This document shows, piece by piece, positions 12,664-23,014 of a stretch of DNA of 64,000 bases. Both the position numbers and the translations under genes were made by a program. Origin of the DNA: Hedera helix. Its lineage: Eukaryota > Streptophyta > Magnoliopsida > Apiales > Araliaceae. Position 1 is the stretch's first letter. Each line of letters begins with the position of its first letter. The stretch is taken from the NCBI GenBank assembly GCA_947179155.2, contig OX359280.1:13507001-13571000 (forward strand), written 5' to 3'. Below the pieces are notes generated by a model. The model had not been told where the DNA came from. It was given only the letters and a program-made list of their open reading frames with translations, and did no database searches.

Positions 12664-14626
12664 CTAATCAGTGAACTCTATGCCGTCAATGAAGGCATCA
12701 TCGTCAAACTGATCTGCAGGCAAGTCCTGGGGAATGGAAGCTTCACCCTCGAAGTTCAGGTCTGGGCAGGAATAGAACGGAATTGGGGCATCCGATGTGC
12801 TGGGGCCCGCGCCAAAATCATATCCCTGCGGGTCTGCAGCATAAGCCTCCTCTGGATCTCGGCCCAAGCTCCGAACAAAGAGAGATAACTGATCCACCTG
12901 CCGAGTGAGGGAAGCGATCTGGTCCGAGTGGGTGGGGGCCCGGACACACTCCATCCAATCCGTCATCATCACCGACCCGTGAACCAAGTCTCCGAGGAAA
13001 AAGGTAGCCCGGGTCTGAGGACCGATAGTGCGGGGTCTCCACCAGGCACCAAAGCTCTCGCTCGTATGAGGACCGGCAGAAAGCATATATCCGTCCTCCC
13101 CGGCCATCAGGGCCTCTGGAAGGTGGGCATCCGCAAACCAAGCTCTCTCTGAGGGAGGGGCAAAAGGGATACGAGCCTCCCCGGTCACACATCTGATGGC
13201 GCGTTCCCCTAGATACAGCTCTCATCCACCGTAGGTCAGAAATGGAATACGACGAGTGGACAAGGCATGCTCCAGATCCGCGGCATAACCACTGGCAAGG
13301 CCAGCCGCCAAATGATCCGCTGTGTAGGGAACCCAGGTCACATCCTCGGACGAGATCAGCTCTAACTGCAGCCGACAGTGAGCAAAGCTATCGGACACGG
13401 GGGTCTCCGCGAGAGTACTATGATGCCATCTACGGCCCCTGGGATAAGTCTCCGGGCCAAGGGTAGTAACTGGCCGCAAGCAGGGTAGTCTCTCGTAAGC
13501 CCAGAACTGTCAAACAAAACAGAAAAACCGTAAGTAGCAGGAAGGGACAAAGAGATGGAACGAATCAAGAGCTATACGATAAAAGGGACCTACTAGCAGG
13601 AAGGGGTAGAAGTCGAGCCAAGCATCGGTCTGTCCCTCTGAGCGGAGACGAAGACCCTGGAGGAAGTAAGCGAAAGTGAAAGAGCCCCAATCGTAATCCC
13701 CGATCCGATCAACATCCCGGGTGGCTCCGACGATACTGAAATGGATAGTCGAGGAGTTGTTCCCCAGAAAACAGCCCCTCATAATGGTCAGAAACAAACG
13801 TCGGAGCAGAAAGTCACGAGCAGACCGGTCCTCAGGGAATGGCTCGGAGAGGACCCCTCCAATGGCATCTACAGCCAAGGCTCCCGATCGAATGCTGCGG
13901 GCCTTAAAGACCTTATCATGTGGAGAGTATCCCAACAGGGATCGAACAGCTGCGGTGGTGATGTCAGTCTCCAGAGGGACCCGGGGTCCAGAGAACTCCA
14001 CCCTGGTGATATAACGTCAGTCGAGAGGGGTCAACATCAGCTCACAGTCCAGAAGATGAAGCGACTGTGTATGGTGGAACCAGCGCTCAGATAGGGCCCT
14101 CATATAGCCCCACGGACAGCGGCGAGGGGCGATAGTGAAGAAATGTCTGAAACCCCAAGAATCTACCATCCCCTTGTAATCGGAATGCATCGCGTGGTAG
14201 AGAGTGTAGATGTTGAACCAGTTACCCCGAGGCTGGGTAAACTCAGGAACCTGTGACAGCCATCAAAAGTCAGGCATGGTAACCATACGGGTTTGAATGA
14301 ACTTAAACGACGGATATACCTCGTTAGCCGCCAGGTAGGCTGAGGGATGACTACTGAGAACAGGACCGAGCAGATCCGGTATCCTGACACGGGCCCCTGG
14401 TAAGGTCCGACGCGTGGGGGGGAGGAGCCGCTGTGCCCGAAGGGCCCGCCTCTGCCTCAGTTGGGGCATCCTCATCAACAGCAGGGTGAGCGGGGCGAAT
14501 AATAGACTCTGCCAGCCTACAGGAATGACGAGTCAGAACTGGGGCGGGAGCCGAGGCCGCCGCTCTACGACGGCGAACACCAGCAACCCGGGGCACTGAG
14601 GAACCACTGGGAGCATCAGGATCCAT
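12664..14626 (-). pseudogene. antisense gene A: plant-mobile-domain-like protein (intron, several stops)
   Basis: On the minus strand, ATG at 14626 opens an Ala/Pro/Arg-rich N-terminus. A frameshift at a run of eight C near 14420 leads into a frame that continues with only TGA interruptions near 14263 and 14016. That frame encodes motifs such as TLYHAMHSDYKGMVDSWGF and IGDYDWGSFTFAYFLQGL. These fit the aminotransferase-like plant mobile domain family. An 87-bp intron (13507-13593, donor GTAGGT, acceptor TTTGACAG) joins complete codons and restores a typical LL-FWAYERLP segment. The second exon has a TGA near 13222, then ELYLGERAI, and ends in a long acidic tail with the stop at 12664. Such domains are known in host MAIN-type proteins and in transposons. 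Its function in a retrotransposon is not known. Confidence 0.65.
13507..13593 (-). other. predicted 87-bp intron in antisense gene A
   Basis: Read on the minus strand it begins GTAGGTCCC and ends TTTGTTTGACAG. It is T-rich with a good polypyrimidine tract. It lies between complete codons, and its removal joins two halves of a conserved mobile-domain segment. An intron spliced in the antisense direction cannot be removed from the sense genomic RNA, so it argues for genuine antisense expression. Confidence 0.6.
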
Positions 14627-15356
14627 GACTGAAACGGCATCACAAAAATAAGGTACACCCTTAGCTCGTTATCTTTCAAAAGTCTTATTGCATATTGCTA
14701 GAAATAATAGGGTGGCATAGCATAATGTGAAAATTGAAAAGGCATAAATAAGTCCCTAGGGGTGCGCTAGATTTCCCGAAATTTTGGCAGAGTTTCGTTG
14801 GTAAAATGGGCATCCCATACACGATCAGGCATGTTTAATCAAGTCAGGCAACCAACAAACCCAGAATGCAAGTGAAAATAATGCCTCAAGAGCATAAAAT
14901 GACTAAAACAATGGAATTTTCAAAATAATGAGGCATTTCTACGAAACCCGGTATTTATCTATGCCACGGGCAACACAAATATCACATATAAGCATGCATT
15001 GCTAAAATTAAAATATTTAAACAAGTAAATACAAAGCCAAATGAAAGCGAAAATCAAAGAAAAAAGAGTTAAAACGTTACCCAAAGTGCGTAGACTAATC
15101 TAATCGGAGCAGATTTTGCCAAAAGATGCCCAAAAGACGAAAAAGCCGAGTAGGGGACAAGAAAAACCGAAAATGAGAGGGAGAAAAGTAAAGAAAGTGA
15201 CGGATCGCGACCCTTCGCGATCTGATGTAGGGGCCGATCCCAGCCGCAGAAGCATCTGCGGCTGGCCGCAGATGCATCTGCGGTTGGTCTCGGTGACCCT
15301 TTTTGCCTCCCTTTTTGCTACCCGAATCAACCTGCAACGTGTTAAGATATAAGATT
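14627..15356. other. spacer upstream of the antisense genes
   Basis: AT-rich DNA without recognised coding content on either strand. It is the natural place for a promoter of antisense gene A. At 15241-15288 it holds two near-copies of the LTR palindrome (CCGCAGATGCATCTGCGG type). Confidence 0.5.
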
Positions 15357-16000
15357 TTAGAAATACCTGACCAATTGAAAAACGACCAGTCAGAAACAAT
15401 ACCTGACCAATTGAAAAACGACCAGTCAGAAACGATACCTGACCAATTGAAAAACGACCAGTCAGATACGATACCTGACCAATTGAAAAACGACCAGTCA
15501 GAAACGATACCTGACCAATTGAAAAACGACCAGTCAGATACGATACCTGACCAATGGAAAAACGACCAGTCAGAAACGATACCTGACCAATTGAAAAACG
15601 ACCAGTCAGAAACGATACCTGACCCATTGGAAAACGACCCGTCAGATACGATACCTGACCAATGGAAAAACGACCAGTCAGAAACGATACCTGACCAATT
15701 GAAAAACGACCAGTCAGAAACGATACCTGACCCATTGGAAAACGACCCGTCAGATACGATACCTGACCAATGGAAAAACGACCAGTCAGAAACGATACCT
15801 GACCAATTGAAAAACGACCAGTCAGAAACGATACCTGACCCATTGGAAAATGACCTGTCAGATACGATACCTGACCAATGGAAAAATGACCAGTCAGAAA
15901 CGATACCTGACCAATTGAAAAACGACCAGTCAGAAACGATACCTGACCGATTGAAAAATGACCCGTCAGAGACGATACCTGACCAATCCAAAAAGACTGT
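15357..16000. repeat. 36-bp tandem array, about 18 copies, with higher-order units
   Basis: The repeating unit starts GATACCTGACCAATTGAAAA and is 36 bp long. As 36 is a multiple of three, both strands stay open across the array. Variants (CAATTG, CAATGG, CCATTG at the same place) alternate as triplets, giving a 108-bp higher-order unit repeated three times plus a partial fourth. Tat-lineage elements are known to carry fast-changing tandem repeats in this 3' position. The long ORFs crossing it are by-products of the period. Confidence 0.95.
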
Positions 16001-16186
16001 CGGATACGAAACCCAAGCGACATCCATTCGTGAAATTTGAATCAACCCCTACACGATCATGTTGAATGCGGCATTTGCATTATCTCAACATATGCATGGC
16101 ATCGATAAAACACGTACTGTCTTTCCCGTGCGTCAGGTGCCTACTTCTTTATCATGTTCATTTTCATATGTCATTCCATAAACATG

Positions 16187-16201
16187 ATAAAGAGGGGCAG
16201 C
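16187..16201 (+). other. polypurine tract of the Tat/Ogre element
   Basis: ATAAAGAGGGGCAGC directly precedes the 3' LTR. This is the expected plus-strand primer site, although the final GCAGC is not purely purine. Confidence 0.75.
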
Positions 16202-18373
16202 TGTAGACACCCAAATTTTGCACTTGTGTACTAACCCTGACAGGAGGGCAAAATCGTCAATTGACCTGACGTACGAAAAGGAGAGGTGGGCGCCAACACG
16301 CAGTTCCCACCACGGCTTACGATCAAGGCTGTCAAACACAAAACGAGAATTGAGTCGTTTGAGGCGAGACCTACGGGCAATCCAGACGAAGCCCGATGCG
16401 ATCGCCAAAGAAGGCCAACGACCATGGCGATTACAGCATTAGGGGGGGTCTCGATGGCGGGAAACCATTCCCAGAAATGATTTATGTATCAAGAAACAGC
16501 CTTCCAGAATAATACAGCAGAAATTGGCGAATTAAGACCGCGTGGCACGAAATTCGAGAAAAAAGAGCCGGACAGCCGCGGATGCAATCGCGGCCATCGA
16601 CAAAGGGGCAGGCTCGCGGCTTGAGGGCGGCACACGACAGCCGAGGCGACGGCTCGAGCGGCCACAGCAGGCCCAGCCGCAGATGCATCTGCGGCCAGCC
16701 GCAGATACATCTGCGGCTGCCTGCTGAACCAGTATACATCGCCATTTTCCACCCGAGAAGAAAAAGAGGAAGAAAAAAAGAAAGAAAATAGAGAGAGGGA
16801 GAGCGCGCGGGAAGAGAGAGAGAGCTCGGATCTTGGCCATTTTCAAGCTTAGATCCATTGTATTGTGCTAAGTAGTCTAGTATTCTTGTGGTGTTGTCCG
16901 ATTTGTGGAATATAGAAGCTTTAAATCGGCATTTTGCAAGGTGAAAGGAGTGTGTTCTTGAGTTTTTATTCGTTGAATTGTTAGCATAATGTTGTGATTG
17001 GTTTATTTGATGTAGTTTATTGTTATATATTGATAAAGGATCCGTGGATTAGGGGTTGTTAGCGAGGGTTCCATCGGAACGTAACTCCTCCTAATGCCCC
17101 GATGACATCCGTACGGTGATATATCGTTCGTTGTGGTAATTAGTAGTTTGTAGTGATTGAGTTGTGATATTTGAGCTATGTAGTATGATAGCAATGTTTA
17201 ATATTGTTAGATTTGGCTTAGTATTGGTTGTGTAACGATTTGGGTGACTGTGAGCCTAGGGAGGAGATCCTCGTGATCGAATCCCGATGATGGACGTTTT
17301 GGCATATGTAATCCTTGTATAGGGTCCATGGCGGTGTATTTGTAATATCGGGCCTTAACGCGATATCAATCGTGATCGGGTTAAGGCCCCGTAATAATAA
17401 TAAAGTATGTGATTGTGGGTGTTTGGGGTCGTCTGGATGGCTCACATGCCCAGGGATAGCCCCGACACGTCGTGAGTGCTTGTTTTAATTTACGACACAA
17501 AGCGATTTTCCAAAAAATAAAGCAACGATAAAGATCTTCTAAAAAGAATAAACGTTTTCATTAAATAAACGTTTTTTTGGCGAAACTTTGATCCTTGTGT
17601 GATGAAAAGGCTATACTTGGTTTTGAAATGTCATAAAAGATATTTTTGGAAAAAATAAATAAACGTTTTCATTAAACTTTGTGCATAGGGTTAAAGAGTT
17701 CTAGAAGTTGCCTTCATTTTATTTATATTTACTGATTAGAAGGCAATGTATAGTCTCGATTCCTATTTGACAAAAGTTTAAAAACTATTGTTTTCTAAAA
17801 TGACATCTAATAAAAAACCTCATCGTTTTCGAAATTAAATTCAATCTTTCTTATAAAAGCGAAGCCTCGTCATTTGGGTCAAAAAATGTCTAAACACTTT
17901 CCCGACAAAACACATTTTGCCATATAAAATCAAAGCAACCTTTATGCAAGAATTCATCACAAACATCACCTAGGCACGCACGCGCACACAAGCAACACAC
18001 ACATTTTAAGATTTAAAAGGATAGGAAAACATCGAGATTGCGGTAACCGTGTTTCACGGAAGTCGGGGGGTGCCTAACACCTTCCCCTCGCTTAAGCAAG
18101 CCCCTGAACTCTATGAATCTCGGTTTGCGGACCAATTAACTCGGAGTCACATATGAGCCAGCGATTACGAAAACAAAATTCGGATGAGTTGGTACATCCA
18201 TTTCAAATATACCAACTGGCGACTCTGGTCAATTGGCTCATAAAAAAATCGATCTTTCAAAACCTGTTGACATTAAGCCGACCTTTTTCAAAATCACATT
18301 TAATTCAAAAGGCTAAAATTGGAAAGGACTTTTAATATTAAAAAACGAGACGACGAAAATCCCGGCGTCGACA
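16202..18373 (+). repeat. 3' LTR of the Tat/Ogre element
   Basis: 2172 bp, TGTAGACACCC to GCGTCGACA, the partner of 798-2966. It carries two tandem copies of the palindromic CCGCAGATG block (16676-16723) instead of one. At 17546-17575 a patch differs completely from the 5' LTR and instead repeats AATAAACGTTTTCATTAAA from about 110 bp downstream. Confidence 0.95.
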
Positions 18374-18378
18374 TAAAT
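18374..18378. repeat. target-site duplication TAAAT, right copy
   Basis: Directly follows the CA end of the 3' LTR and equals 793-797. Confidence 0.93.
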
Positions 18379-19032
18379 TATATAAGAACAATTATATAAT
18401 TTATATAAAAAGATTAAATTAGTTAAGGATGGGAGAAATTTTTATAAATGGTAATTGGTGTAAAATGAAAATTATTAATAAAGAAAAAGTAATTATATAA
18501 TAATGAATTATATAATTTATATAAGGAAAGTTAATGTAAAAAGTAAAGAAATGAAAAATAAATGAGAAGAATGAAGTTTTTAATTTATTAAAAATTATGT
18601 TTATGTATAATGGAATTATTATGACTTTTATGAAGGATAATATTTTTGAAACGTGAACATGTTAGTGTAATATGTTGTCTAAATGACGGAGTGAAAAATT
18701 ATGAAAAATAATTTTTATAACTTATATGAATTAGTTTATGAATTTTGGAAGTATAAATTACCTCATATAATTACATGCATGTCATTATGCGTGTACAAAA
18801 TTTGTCAAGTAAAGTACCCAAAAAGGGTATTAATATAATTTATAAATCATATTATGATTTTTAATGAATTAAAATAAATATTTTATCTATATTATATAAA
18901 ATATTTATTACACGAAATAATTACGTAATGTATTAAAATGAATTTTGCGTGCTAAATCTGGAAAGTCCGAGAGAGTCTTAAGTCGGTGGATTTTTTTTAT
19001 ATATATACTCCAATATGGTTAGTTTATATGGT

Positions 19033-19040
19033 TATAAAAA
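19033..19040 (+). promoter_or_regulatory. TATA box of the LARD LTR
   Basis: TATAAAAA in a GGTTATAAAAAGG context, followed by a purine-rich run and then the CT-rich TTTCTCTCTCTCTACCG stretch expected near an LTR transcript start. It is identical in the second LTR at 24055. Confidence 0.55.
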
Positions 19041-19785
19041 GGAAATAAAAAGTAAATAAAAGAAGAAAAAGAAAGCAAGCAAACACAAAACATTCTTGCT
19101 TTCTATTTCTCTCTCTCTACCGTAGCTACCATCACCGGAAACCACCACCATACCACCCAAGGCCGTGGAGAAAAATTTTGGTGCCATTAATGGGTTTATC
19201 AAGCTTCAAAGGAAAGCTTTGGAAGGTTGATCGAGTTATATTAGAGATGAATTGTCTAGAAGGTAGAAAACGTGACTGTTATTATATTTTTAATATTATA
19301 AATCAATGTGAACAAATTTGTCAAAGTTACTTTAATATTTTGTATGTACATATATGTTGGATCTGAATAGAACGAATAATGTTAAATTATGAACTGTGAT
19401 TGTTCAAGATGATGGTCAGGATAGAGATTATTATGAATTACGAATTATGAAACAAAGAAAATTGTATGGATATGAACAATATTAAATTGTGAATGTTGAG
19501 TTTTATGACACTAGTAAAAGAAAAGAAAAAGTAAAGGTTGCGATCCAGGGACTAGGATCGAGATATAAGGATTTTACATATTCAAATATTTTAATACAAT
19601 GATTGAGAAAAAGAAAAATTTATACCGAAAAATTTGGTAATTGATGTTTGTAATGTCAATTAATGGATTAAAGAAGGTGATTAAAGATTGATTAACGAAC
19701 CGAAATTTGGACGTTAAGGAAATAATGTTTCATAAATATGAAAATTAAGGTAATTGAGTTGGTCGAATTTCGGGGTCGTTACAGT

Positions 19786-19797
19786 TGGTATCAGAGC
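19786..19797 (+). other. primer binding site (initiator Met tRNA type)
   Basis: TGGTATCAGAGC lies two bases after the LTR end. This is the standard plant initiator-tRNA complement. The same 12-mer follows the second LTR at 25169-25180, which is unusual because nothing should be primed from a 3' LTR. Confidence 0.9.
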
Positions 19798-21183
19798 TAG
19801 AGGTTATAACCCTTAGGAAAATGATACCTTAGGCTATAAACTAAAGTAAGAAAGAGTACGGTTAGTTGAGTGTTCTGAAAACTCAAGCGTATGGTAAACT
19901 CGTGACTCATGATTATATGGTGGAGCCCCTTTAGCGAATGGGTGACTAAGGCCTGACTAGGATAAGCTCCGCAAGCCATATGATTATGGTAAGTTCCTGA
20001 GCCCAAATACGTGATAAGGTTGATGAACATGGGGGAATTAGAGAGCTATAAGTTACGAAATATTGACTAAGGTTAAGGAAATGTGAAAGATATAAGATTA
20101 CAAGAAAAAGATAGAAATGTTAAGAAAGATTTGAATGAAGGTAATGAATTAAGAAAATTTATAAGTTCAATTAAGAACATATCTGAAAGAATATCTGAAA
20201 CGATTCAAAGATGAATCTCAAAGAAAATCAGGGGACACCTGATTCAAGCAATGAAGATGACAAAGAAATTTAAAAAGCATAGGAAGAGATCATAATGATC
20301 AGGAACGATATGAGGATCGTACTACGATACGATCACCAGATAAGGAAAGCGAATAAGAAATAGATTGTAAAGCAAGGTCATGATGGGATCAAGTAAGAAT
20401 GTGAAATAACAGAGAGACTTGTTAATGGTCCAAAAGGTATATAGTACTATGAAATAGTACAAAAAGAATTCAAGAAATGATAAGGCATAAATGACTGAAA
20501 TGTTAAGATAAGGGGGCAGAAAGTTTGGGTACGGAATTTCAATTGAGGACTCACGTGGTGACTGAATTGCACAATCTTTTGTATGGGCAGGGGATTTGTG
20601 TTTACTTAGTTACTGTGTGATAATCATTGAAATGTTAGGGTCGCGCTAGCGGTATGATAGATAGATAATATTAAGTTTAGGCACGAGTTCTTAAAACTCA
20701 TGCATATGGTGAGTCCATGACTCATAATCATATGGTATGTTTTGAGCCCCTCAGCATATGGATGGTCTTTGATTTGTTCTCAGACTACGTATTGCTAGGA
20801 CAAGCTCCTAAACTCATATTCTTGTGGTAAGTTCCTGGACTCATAATGTGTGGCAAGTTTGATGAACTATGCGGGGGTATAGAAAAGTTGGAGTAGATAA
20901 AAATTTCACTATGATAAATGAAAATAGTCCTAGCAATAAATTAAATATTTAAGTGAGGAAACTGAAGGTAAATGTTAGGAAATTTAGGATATTTCCATTC
21001 TTCTAGCGTTGCTAGACTTCGAAATTTTTGGCCTCAAGCTAATTTGGCACGAATGTGATTTGAAAAGTACAAAAGAAATTTTAAAGCGATTTAAAAAGTG
21101 TCTATGCTACTTGTTTCGGCTAGACAAAAATATTTTTACATCAAAATGTATTTCAAAATAATCATCCATACACCTTTTAGCCC

Positions 21184-21348
21184 GGTGTAGATGTGATGAA
21201 TGACGGAATGCTCAACATGTTGTTGAGACGGTGCGGTACTATTTTGTCATAAGATGATTCAACACCATAAAGTATGGTGTAGGAATTATTAACGACGGAA
21301 TTCTCAACGTACTGTCAAGATGATGCGGTAACATAAAGTCATAAAGGA
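21184..21348. repeat. two diverged 92-bp direct repeats
   Basis: GACGGAATGCTCAAC at 21202 and GACGGAATTCTCAAC at 21294 mark the period. Both copies run on to a GATG/GACG-GTGCGGTA block and then GTCATAA. Confidence 0.7.
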
Positions 21349-21738
21349 TTTTGATTTATGAAGGTATGTCAGAACTATAAGTCAATGCCATTTGACTCGG
21401 CTAGATATTTTGAAAAGTCCTGACATGATGAATGTTTTAAAAATTTATGCGCATTATAAGGTGTTAAAAGAACGTCTATGCTAATTGATTTGGCTAGACA
21501 AGCGTTGAATAAATATAAGTCTGAGCTATTGATTCAGCTAGACAAATTTTAACATATAATTATTGAATTCGTATTCTTTGAAAGTTATAACTAAACAAAT
21601 TTCTTTTGAATGAATTCTAAGGCTGAGATGAACAAAAAGATTAAGAATGTTGCAGGTTGATCGAATGGTCACCTGGCATAAGAAACACAGTATGGTGAAA
21701 CATCCATCATTTTAATGACAGACTGATCCACTATCAGG

Positions 21739-21868
21739 GTTTGCAGTATGAGGTACTCGGGGAGCGAAGTACTGTAAACCGGGATCATGTACAGACTATT
21801 ATGAAAATTCATTATTTTAGTGGGTTGCAGTATGAGGTACTCTGGGAGTGAAATACTGTTAACCGGGA
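21739..21868. repeat. two diverged 84-bp direct repeats
   Basis: TTGCAGTATGAGGTACTC occurs at 21741 and 21825. Each is followed by GGGAG(C/T)GAA(G/A)TACTG and AACCGGGAT. Confidence 0.75.
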
Positions 21869-22141
21869 TAAGTGTTCATTCAGCAAAGCATGAAAGTTTT
21901 CAAAATAAAAATTTTGAATTTCTCTACTCTTATGAAGATTGGATGGTAGGATGGGGTAGTATTATTTAAATGTGAGTCATAATGAAAGTAATAATTGTGA
22001 AATAAATAAATTATGAAATGTGGTGGATTAGAAAATTGCAATGTGCAATAACTACGAGAAATGAAGAAAATAAAGATATGTGGAATAAATGTAAAGAAAT
22101 TGTGTATGTTACAATGAATGAAGTATGAGTACATAGAAATT

Positions 22142-22190
22142 TCGAGGACGAAATTTTATGAAGGAGGGGTGAATGTGACACCCGGGATTT
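22142..22190 (+). other. internal polypurine tract and LTR start of a related element
   Basis: CGAGGACGAAATTTTATG, then AAGGAGGGGTGAA, then TGTGACACCCGGG is the classic 3' end of a plant gypsy internal region plus an LTR start. A second such end (CGAGGACGGAATCC, then AAGGGGGGAAGAA, then TGTGAGGATCC) follows 480 bp later. The interior is therefore probably a mosaic of two related elements. Confidence 0.6.
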
Positions 22191-22640
22191 TTGGAGTAAT
22201 TTCAAATAAGGATTACAATAGAATTAAGTAAAGGTTAGTATTTAAAGTCTAGTGTTGAATAATAAAGGTATTAAGGAATGATTTATGAAATGTGAAGAAG
22301 ATTTATATGAATTAAAGAAAAGAAGGATAAATGTGCAGAGTATAAAAGATGTGCAATATAGGATGTGAAATAAGTGAATGGAGTAAGGAGATGTGTGATT
22401 AAAAAAATGAAATATTTCAAAGAATGAGAAATCAAAGAAATTGTAGAGTAAGTTATGAATTGAATATTCTAACCGTAATGACCATTATGAAGTTATCCAT
22501 GTAAGTTATGGATACTAAAGAGGTAAAATATAATTATTATAGATTAAATTATTATTCATAAAGATAAAGGTATAGTAATGTACTATAAATAAAATACGTA
22601 TGATTATTACGGTAATTATGATTCCGAGGACGGAATCCTG

Positions 22641-22654
22641 TTAAGGGGGGAAGA
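22641..22654 (+). other. polypurine tract of the LARD-like element
   Basis: TTAAGGGGGGAAGA immediately precedes the TGTGAGGATCC start of the second LTR. Confidence 0.8.
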
Positions 22655-22983
22655 ATGTGAGGATCCGAATTTTCAGAATTTCTTTAATAATATTAAATGA
22701 GAATTTAATTGATAAAATTATCAAGGTTATTAAATTAATTATTATTTTATGTGGTTTAAGGTATGTGAAGGGATTTAATTGGTAAATTAAATCTGTGCAG
22801 AGATGATATTGAATTGTGTTGATTTAGAATAATTGAAAAAGTAAATAAATTGTTTAAAAATAATTTATGAGGAATAAAAGAAATTCCATGTAATGGTACA
22901 ATAAATTGTACAATAAAATTATTGTGAAGGTGCAGGAATTATTATTTAAATAATGTTATTAGATATGAATATATGTACATTTG

Positions 22984-23014
<31 letters not shown>

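Larger units (their letters stand above)
798..18373 (+). mobile_element. complete Ty3/gypsy retrotransposon, Tat lineage (Ogre-like)
   Basis: A full-length 17.6-kb element. In order it has a 5' LTR, primer site, leader, gag-pro, intron, pol (RT, RNase H, second RNase H, integrase), two antisense genes, a 36-bp tandem array, a polypurine tract and a 3' LTR. The terminal dinucleotides are TG and CA, and TAAAT flanks both sides. Tat-lineage membership is inferred from features known for that group: a second RNase H after the RT-linked one, an intron between pro and RT, extra antisense ORFs downstream of pol, and tandem repeats in the 3' untranslated part. A hand comparison of the two LTRs found about 35 single-base differences in about 2.1 kb, so the insertion is fairly young. 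Several nonsense codons and frameshifts make this copy non-autonomous. Confidence 0.93.
18374..19783 (+). repeat. 3' part of the left LTR of the LARD-like element
   Basis: Continuation of the LTR interrupted at 797. It matches 23397-25166 closely, ends GGTCGTTACA and is followed by a Met-type primer site. Compared with the right copy it lacks about 356 bp after 19238 (present at about 24261-24616). A short frame at 19178-19366 is not conserved as coding sequence between the copies. Confidence 0.9.
19784..22654 (+). mobile_element. non-coding internal region of the LARD-like element
   Basis: 2.9 kb between the LTRs with no gag or pol match in any frame. It contains diverged direct repeats: about 19885-20030 resembles 20690-20880, there are 92-bp repeats at 21184-21348 and 84-bp repeats at 21739-21868, and there are several scattered CGGCTAGACA-like motifs. 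A polypurine tract closes it at 22641. The lack of genes with intact LTR, primer and purine tract signals fits a large retrotransposon derivative mobilised by a relative's proteins. Confidence 0.75.

Noticed and set aside
15357..16000. CRISPR-like regular repeat spacing
   Set aside because: Units are directly adjacent with no unique spacers, and the host is a plant.
15095..16045. Overlapping ORFs of 245-316 aa on both strands built of 12-residue repeats
   Set aside because: They arise because the tandem period is 36 bp and free of stops. There is no domain and no independent evidence of coding.
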